From CAYFJO01 sp964343305 (GTDB taxonomy: Bacteria > Planctomycetota > Planctomycetia > Pirellulales > Pirellulaceae): 16,358 nucleotides of DNA. Location of the stretch: contig CAYFJO010000231.1 of assembly GCA_964343305.1 (NCBI GenBank), forward strand, positions 1 to 16,358, read 5' to 3'. Position numbers and translations under genes: made by a program. The notes below the pieces were generated by a model that made no database searches, was not told where the DNA came from, and worked only from the letters and a program-made list of their open reading frames with translations. Shown here one piece after another: positions 12,370-16,358 of the stretch; positions within the stretch are counted from its first letter, which is position 1; every line of letters starts with the position of its first letter.

Positions 12370-14157
12370 ATGATTGAGCGACTACTTCAACCCACGGCAA
12401 GCATTCTTTTTCTCTGCTATTTCCTCATCAACATTGGCAAAGGCGGTGATGACCTAATCACCACCATTTTGCGACAAAGCGACAAGGGCAATGCCGTTCC
12501 TCTTTGGACAAAACCTTCTCCCCGCGAACTAGTCGACCTTTCGCAGCAGATTAAAGGAGTTTCACCGAGCGTTTTCATTATCGGTCACCCCGATGGCGGA
12601 TACGGAACTGGATTTGTCATCTCCAGTAAGCACCGGCTCATTGCAACAAATGCGCACGTCGCGGACATTGCATTTTCATCCGAGTCACTTATCGTAATTG
12701 GTAACGGCACTTCGAAGCCATTTGAGGTAGTTGAGACATGGTACCATCCTGGTGTCCTGCGCAAGTCCAATATCGGTGCAGTTGTTCGATCGACGAACCC
12801 AGCCGCCGGTGACGTAATCGGACGGTGTCCCGATGTCGCTGTAGTTAAGGTCGATGGAGTTGAACCGTTGCCCCACGAACTGGCGATAGCGACCACTGCA
12901 GAGTTGAAAGAAATCTTCGCCAAGCCGATAGGGATGCTTGGTTTTCCAGGGCACGATACCGTTAGTTGGCCAAGTATCGGTAGAAAGACACAAGCAACAT
13001 ACCGCCAAGGTGTCGTTGCCCGTTTGTCCGATTTTCAAAATAACGGAAGCGGCCGTCAAGAAGATTTGCAATTTGTACAACATACCATGGCGAATTGGTT
13101 TGGTTACAGCGGTGCTCCAATCATCCTCCCCAACGGTCATGTCATCGCGATCAATAATTCTGTAGAAACCATTAGCCAAGGTGGTGTAACAACCTCGTTT
13201 TCTTATGGCGTGCGGATCGATTGCCTTTGGGAATTGATCGCGCATTGCGAGCTAGATGACAAGATTGATGTCCCCATGAGTGAGTCTCAACTCAAGCTTG
13301 CCAGGTTTAGGAAAAAGGATCCACGGCTCGCTGACATCGTAACTGCAAATGACCTAGTTTTGCGTGCGGCGATTGCCCGTTGCAATAAGGATCATGGCAG
13401 CGCGAAGAAGCTAATTGACAAGGCTATCGAGATCGCACCTGATTTTGCCAAGGCTTATCAAGAAAAGTCCTTAATCGACGATGAAACTGAGTTGGCGACC
13501 CAAAGTATTGAAACAGCACTAAAACTGGATCCTACTGACATTTCAATTCAAACAAGCGTGCTCGCTCAATTGGTTAGGAATTCTTACGTGAGGCTAGGTC
13601 GTGCGGTTCGACATCGAGACATTCAACACGCTTGCGAAAGGCTACTTGAAATCGAAGAGCTATCGGATATTGAACGGTCAGAAATTCTCCGTGTATATGG
13701 CTGCTCGTTTGCTGATGCTGAATCGCAACTCAAGTATTTAATGCGTGCGGTGGAATTGTGGCGGTGGAACGCCGGTGCTTGTGCCACCATTTCCTCAGTT
13801 GCAACCAGAATGGGCGACCGCGACCTTGCCCGCGAGTACCAAGAGAAACGCGACAAAGGCGTGCGTTACTTTACGTCTTGTGCAAGCGCGTGGCGACTTG
13901 CGACATCCATCAAAGATTCTGAGCGCGATGGAAACCAGGCGCTCAAATATGCTGTTGAAGCGTGCGAGTTGTCTGAGTATCAGGATAGTGACAGCCTAGA
14001 CACTCTTGCGGCAGCATACGCCGAAGTCGGTGACTTCACAAGTGCGGTAAAATGGCAAGAGAAGGCGTATGATATTGCACCCCTCAAGAAAAAGTCTGAA
14101 TTTGGTGCAAGGTTGCGAATGTATCGAAACGGGAAACCGTATAGGCAGGGGTTCTAG
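12370..14157 (+). CDS. Membrane-anchored trypsin-like serine protease with C-terminal TPR repeats
   Basis: This 595-aa protein has a signal-anchor-like helix at about residues 9-23, then a chymotrypsin-fold protease: His96 in ATNAHVAD, Asp155 in CPDVAVVKVD, and Ser247 in FGYSGAPI, so a complete triad is in the expected order (the nucleophile motif is GYSGAP rather than GDSGGP). Residues from about 325 on are helical repeats of TPR type, with clear copies around 340-390 (AKKLIDKAIEIAPDFAKAY, then SIETALKLDP) and 540-572 (LAAAYAEVGDFTSAVKWQEKAYDIAP). It ends in RLRMYRNGKPYRQ, an ending I know from planctomycete TPR proteins. The ATG at 12370 was chosen because GAGGTGG lies 6 bases upstream; a GTG at 12361 lies inside that site. 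It is the only large non-mobility gene in this module, so it looks like cargo. A role in sensing or proteolytic response is plausible but not shown. Confidence 0.8.
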   Translation: MIERLLQPTASILFLCYFLINIGKGGDDLITTILRQSDKGNAVPLWTKPSPRELVDLSQQIKGVSPSVFIIGHPDGGYGTGFVISSKHRLIATNAHVADIAFSSESLIVIGNGTSKPFEVVETWYHPGVLRKSNIGAVVRSTNPAAGDVIGRCPDVAVVKVDGVEPLPHELAIATTAELKEIFAKPIGMLGFPGHDTVSWPSIGRKTQATYRQGVVARLSDFQNNGSGRQEDLQFVQHTMANWFGYSGAPIILPNGHVIAINNSVETISQGGVTTSFSYGVRIDCLWELIAHCELDDKIDVPMSESQLKLARFRKKDPRLADIVTANDLVLRAAIARCNKDHGSAKKLIDKAIEIAPDFAKAYQEKSLIDDETELATQSIETALKLDPTDISIQTSVLAQLVRNSYVRLGRAVRHRDIQHACERLLEIEELSDIERSEILRVYGCSFADAESQLKYLMRAVELWRWNAGACATISSVATRMGDRDLAREYQEKRDKGVRYFTSCASAWRLATSIKDSERDGNQALKYAVEACELSEYQDSDSLDTLAAAYAEVGDFTSAVKWQEKAYDIAPLKKKSEFGARLRMYRNGKPYRQGF

Positions 14158-14187
14158 CTTCGTATCAAAACAAAACTTGATGCCTAG

Positions 14188-15324
14188 CTACATCATCGGC
14201 GGAAAAAGCGTGTGGCGAGGCATCAATGCCAATTGATCTGCGACGAAATTATAAACAGGCCTTTTGTTGGCCGCATCGCCGACTTCATTCGCAATGGTGG
14301 CGAAGGCCGGTAGCCACGGGCGAGCAAAACGTACTTGCCACCATAGTTCGGCCGCGAGTGGTTGATCGTCCTGTTCGTAATTCTTCAGGACGTCACCGGA
14401 CGTAAAGAAGATTCGATTCTTCGTTGCATCGGGCAGATTCAATGATTGCGTAAACAGCGTTGCCAACCGATCGGTATCGGATGTGCCCTTGCGACGGCGC
14501 GACACAACCAGCAACCGGTAGTGCGGCTTCGGATCGTTGGCACCGTGCCGTCGATAGAGGTCGCAGAGGTAGTCGCGGCCGTCCGACTGAAACCACGCGT
14601 CGTATTGTTCGAGCTTTCGCCGAAACACTTTGGGCGATTCTGTGCCGCGGTCGAACTCGACGAAGTGTTGCAACAGATGCCTCTGGCCGTTGCGCTCGAT
14701 CGCCAGTAGAAATCCAAGATCGGGCTCTAACGCTTGGCGATCGCCGTACGCGGAATACAGCAACTGCTTTCCTTTGACATGGTATCGTCGCTCGAAGAAT
14801 CGAATCGATAAATCCGGCCGAACTTTCGCCGTGAGGCTGATCGCTAATTGAATGTCTGTCAGCAAGAGTTCGTGCATGAGATTTTGCGGCGTGCGAGCAT
14901 CCTCACGAGCGTGCGGCAGATCAAAGCCAAACGTTTCGTTCATCAGCCTCGTGCCCTTGCGTGTGATGATGTAGCAATAGGGAAACGTGGCTGAGTAGTG
15001 GGATTCGACTCGCTTCAACAGATCCAGTGTGCGCATGGCCTTCAATTGATAGTTGGCTGTGCGAGGGGATTTGAACACGTCTGGGAAACGGCGCATCAAT
15101 TGATCTCTGGTGACGTACCGCGAGAGATACGTGAACACGAGCAACGCTGGGTAATGGTCTTGCACGGTATGCCGTGTCAGCCTGGATGCTCGCCGGCGTT
15201 CAGCCGGGGGCTGACCGATCTCAGCATCGATGTCCCACAACGATCGAGCCGGTGCGACGGTCGCTCGGCCATCCGCCGGGGGAGTGGTTGGATTTCCCTT
15301 CCTAGTTGTTTGCTTGCTGTTCAT
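14188..15324 (-). CDS. Replication-relaxation family protein (relaxase-like)
   Basis: The 378-aa protein has a winged-helix-like start (about 45-125: YLSRYVTRDQLMRRF, NYQLKAMRTLDLLKRV, YIITRKGTRLM), then NLMHELLLTDIQLAI (148-162), LEPDLGFLL (199-207) and HFVEFDRGTES (220-230) with RRKLEQYDAWF (235-245). The EPD...ExDxGTE pattern is the conserved core of the replication-relaxation family, which resembles PD-(D/E)xK nucleases. Families of this type are used for plasmid relaxation or replication initiation in bacteria and in integrative elements. It lies 30 bases from the end of the convergent protease gene. Upstream is an inverted-repeat-rich region, where a relaxase would act. The ATG at 15324 has no clear Shine-Dalgarno. 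Confidence 0.8.
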   Translation of the reverse strand: MNSKQTTRKGNPTTPPADGRATVAPARSLWDIDAEIGQPPAERRRASRLTRHTVQDHYPALLVFTYLSRYVTRDQLMRRFPDVFKSPRTANYQLKAMRTLDLLKRVESHYSATFPYCYIITRKGTRLMNETFGFDLPHAREDARTPQNLMHELLLTDIQLAISLTAKVRPDLSIRFFERRYHVKGKQLLYSAYGDRQALEPDLGFLLAIERNGQRHLLQHFVEFDRGTESPKVFRRKLEQYDAWFQSDGRDYLCDLYRRHGANDPKPHYRLLVVSRRRKGTSDTDRLATLFTQSLNLPDATKNRIFFTSGDVLKNYEQDDQPLAAELWWQVRFARPWLPAFATIANEVGDAANKRPVYNFVADQLALMPRHTLFPPMM

Positions 15325-15345
15325 GGCTGTGTTGCTGTGGGTTGT

Positions 15346-15603
15346 TTATGGGTGGCTGTTGATTGATAGCTGTTCAGAGTTGTTCACGTCGCCGCTTCGC
15401 ACGGCGACCCAGACTTTGCGACGGAGCGTATGTGAGTAAGGAAAGGCTGGGTCGGCGTGCGTATGCACGGGCGACGTGTAGTTGGTTCGCTTTGTGTAGC
15501 GGTTGGTGCTGTTCCCATCTCGTTCGGGCCGTTGCCAGCGTGTGGTAACGGGAAGGGTTGGACGCTGGCAACCATCGAACGGCGTCATTTTATGATAGCG
15601 CAT
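15346..15603 (-). CDS. Doubtful 85-aa frame upstream of the relaxase-like gene
   Basis: The frame begins at an ATG at 15603 behind AAGGA (10 bases upstream) and reads MRYHKMTPFDGCQRPTLPV, a basic, Thr/Asn-rich protein without hydrophobic core or recognisable domain, ending 21 bases before the relaxase-like ATG. Against it, the composition is shadow-like and the same bases hold three inverted repeats, which suits a non-coding site such as an oriT. I list it only because of the Shine-Dalgarno and spacing. Confidence 0.25.
   Translation of the reverse strand: MRYHKMTPFDGCQRPTLPVTTRWQRPERDGNSTNRYTKRTNYTSPVHTHADPAFPYSHTLRRKVWVAVRSGDVNNSEQLSINSHP
15388..15572. other. Inverted-repeat cluster next to the relaxase-like gene; oriT candidate
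   Basis: Three perfect inverted repeats stand here: GTCGCCG-N7-CGGCGAC (15388-15408), CGTGC-GTAT-GCACG (15456-15469) and GTTGCCAGCGT-N20-ACGCTGGCAAC (15531-15572, 11-base arms). An oriT usually lies beside the relaxase gene and carries such repeats beside the nick. No nick sequence is recognised. The 477 bases from 15325 to 15801 hold no well-supported gene. Confidence 0.35.
15532..15548. promoter_or_regulatory. TTGCCA-N5-TGGTAA site
   Basis: Near-perfect inverted repeat with 5-base spacer, inside the left arm of the 15531-15572 repeat and upstream of the relaxase-like gene. Second member of the site set that includes 12244 and 15761. Confidence 0.35.
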
Positions 15604-15663
15604 GATGGCTGTTTCCTTGACTTGATCGCGGGTGAGCGAATAATGGGAGACGTCACACAGGTG

Positions 15664-15686
15664 GTTTGACTGAAGTACAGTCAAAC
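15664..15686. promoter_or_regulatory. Perfect 9-base inverted repeat, possible operator
   Basis: GTTTGACTG-AAGTA-CAGTCAAAC stands between the oriT-like cluster and the terminator upstream of the HTH gene. It lacks a T tract, so it is more like an operator than a terminator. Confidence 0.4.
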
Positions 15687-15693
15687 GAAAACG

Positions 15694-15741
15694 GCCGTTG
15701 CGGCATTCAGCGCTTTGTTGAATGCGGCAGCGGCTTTTTTT
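15694..15741 (+). terminator. Rho-independent terminator upstream of the HTH gene
   Basis: A 16-base stem (15694-15709 with 15719-15734, one wobble and one mismatch, 9-base loop) is followed by seven T. It would stop plus-strand transcription entering the HTH gene from the left, or act in that gene's own leader if its promoter lies upstream. Confidence 0.8.
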
Positions 15742-15760
15742 GTTGCTATGGAGAAAGACA

Positions 15761-15777
15761 CTGCCACGGAATGGCAA
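15761..15777. promoter_or_regulatory. CTGCCA-N5-TGGCAA site before the HTH gene
   Basis: TGCCA-CGGAA-TGGCA is a perfect inverted repeat 25 bases before the ATG at 15802, ending shortly before the GGAG. Third member of the TGCCA-N5-TGGYA set; the HTH protein may bind it itself (inference). Confidence 0.4.
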
Positions 15778-15801
15778 TCTCATCAGAAGTAGGAGAGTGC
15801 C

Positions 15802-16035
15802 ATGATTGAGACCGCCACAACTGAACTCGCCATCCGGCTGTTGAAAGCAGGCGAAGTGGCGGCGCAGTTGCAGATAAGTCGACGAACGGTTTACAACCTC
15901 ATCACGCGTGGCGAGTTGGCTGCGTGCCGAGTTGCTGGGGCTATTCGGATTCATCCGGCTGACCTTGTTGATTATGTGACTCGTCTTCGGCAGGCAAGCC
16001 GACTGCCTGACGGGCAGCCTGTTGCAGGTGGTTGA
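15802..16035 (+). CDS. Excisionase-type HTH DNA-binding protein
   Basis: The 77-aa protein has the MerR-like HTH_17/excisionase fold: LLKAGEVAAQLQISRRTVYNLITRGELAACRVAGAIRIHPADLVDYVTRL, where KAGEVAAQLQISRRTVYNLI is the helix-turn-helix and RVAGAIRIHPADLVDYV is the wing and final helix. Such proteins act as recombination directionality factors or as small regulators in mobile elements. GGAG lies 6 bases before the ATG. Its 3' end overlaps the 3' end of the convergent integrase gene by 95 bases, so each gene's mRNA is partly antisense to the other. Function as Xis is inferred from family and from its place beside the integrase. Confidence 0.85.
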   Translation: MIETATTELAIRLLKAGEVAAQLQISRRTVYNLITRGELAACRVAGAIRIHPADLVDYVTRLRQASRLPDGQPVAGG

Positions 16036-16357
16036 GATGCGAGGCGATATGGCTGTAATGCAATGTTGTCGAAACATCGCGATCGCCGCGCAGGTCTTTG
16101 ACTGTTTCCAGCGGCACGCCGTTAAGCAGCGCTTGGGTCGTCCAGAAATGGCGACAGGCGTAGGCAATGACGTGTTTTCCCAAGCCAGCTTTTTCACGGG
16201 CTTTGCGGACTTGTTGGCCGAAGTAGCGAAAGTGCCACGGACAACCACGAACGGTTGTAAACACGAAGTCGTTGTTATCCGATGGCGTGCTGAGGCGTCG
16301 TTGCAGCACCTCAACAACGTTGGGGACTTGGCCAATACCGTCACTTTGTCCGGTGTG
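15941..16357 (-). CDS. Tyrosine recombinase/integrase, C-terminal part (5' end outside window)
   Basis: The frame is open from the right window edge to the stop at 15941, 138 residues. It begins HTGQSDGIGQVPNVVEVLQRRL, where KTG...-P-like sequence precedes the catalytic core. It includes YACRHFWTTQALLNGVPLETV, with the Arg-His of box II, and LRGDRDVSTTLHYSHIASH, where Tyr of HYSH is the nucleophile. The third active-site residue, normally His in LGH, is Asp in RGD. Residues N-terminal of this part, including the first Arg, lie outside the window. It would integrate and excise the element with help of the adjacent HTH protein. A GTG at 16309 is an internal codon, not a start. Confidence 0.85.
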   Translation of the reverse strand, partial: HTGQSDGIGQVPNVVEVLQRRLSTPSDNNDFVFTTVRGCPWHFRYFGQQVRKAREKAGLGKHVIAYACRHFWTTQALLNGVPLETVKDLRGDRDVSTTLHYSHIASHLNHLQQAARQAVGLPAEDESHNQQGQPDESE

Positions 16358-16358
16358 A

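Noticed and set aside
15346..16344. A 332-aa minus frame spanning integrase, HTH and non-coding bases
   Set aside because: It overlaps two well-supported genes in other frames and shows no domain; only its last 85 residues were considered, with low confidence.
1..16358. CRISPR arrays, rRNA, tRNA and insertion sequences
   Set aside because: No spaced direct repeats, rRNA-like sequence, tRNA cloverleaf or transposase were found on reading both strands.

Overview
The window looks like part of an integrative, conjugation-type mobile element in a planctomycete, probably of the Pirellulales type. Three things point there: a surface protein with an N-terminal LEKRELLAG motif of the kind planctomycete surface proteins carry; a dense set of small accessory proteins of planctomycete flavour (DUF5678-like, retropepsin-like, mini CCDC90/DUF1640-like, trypsin fused to TPR); and a conjugation and integration module. 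I worked from the sequence alone, so family names come from motif recognition, not a database search. Layout from left to right: the start of an unidentified minus-strand gene (2-88); a small membrane protein (222-584, +) whose stop codon overlaps the stop of a 693-aa repeat-rich surface protein (581-2662, -); a coupled pair, retropepsin-like and DUF5678-like (2892-3674, -); a two-gene operon of a DUF2958 protein and a protein with an SSB-like DIPF tail (3803-4504, -); a 52-aa Cys/His protein with a leaderless-type promoter (4635-4793, +); a YkgJ-type cysteine-cluster protein with a coiled-coil partner (4838-5519, -); a three-gene operon of tiny coiled-coil and membrane proteins (5747-6496, -); a primase-like protein with CHC2-type zinc finger and Toprim (6642-7751, +); and a 60-aa hypothetical (7782-7964, -). 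The right half is the mobility module: an 867-aa VirD4/TraD-like ATPase (8624-11227, -) behind a zinc-ribbon membrane protein (11239-11835, -), both downstream of a promoter and a terminator hairpin that look like an attenuator; a structured non-coding repeat (about 11996-12237); a cargo gene for a membrane-anchored trypsin-like protease with TPR repeats (12370-14157, +); a replication-relaxation family protein (14188-15324, -); an inverted-repeat-rich region that could hold an oriT; an excisionase-type HTH protein (15802-16035, +); and a tyrosine integrase running off the right edge (15941-16357, -). Working model (inference): integrase and the HTH protein excise and integrate the element, the replication-relaxation protein and primase process its DNA, and the VirD4-like ATPase with its zinc-ribbon partner moves DNA. 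A TGCCA-N5-TGGYA palindrome occurs upstream of the protease, the replication-relaxation gene and the HTH gene, which could tie cargo and mobility genes to one regulator. No pilus or T4SS channel genes are visible. The protease-TPR protein is the best candidate for an uncharacterised cargo function such as defence or stress sensing.
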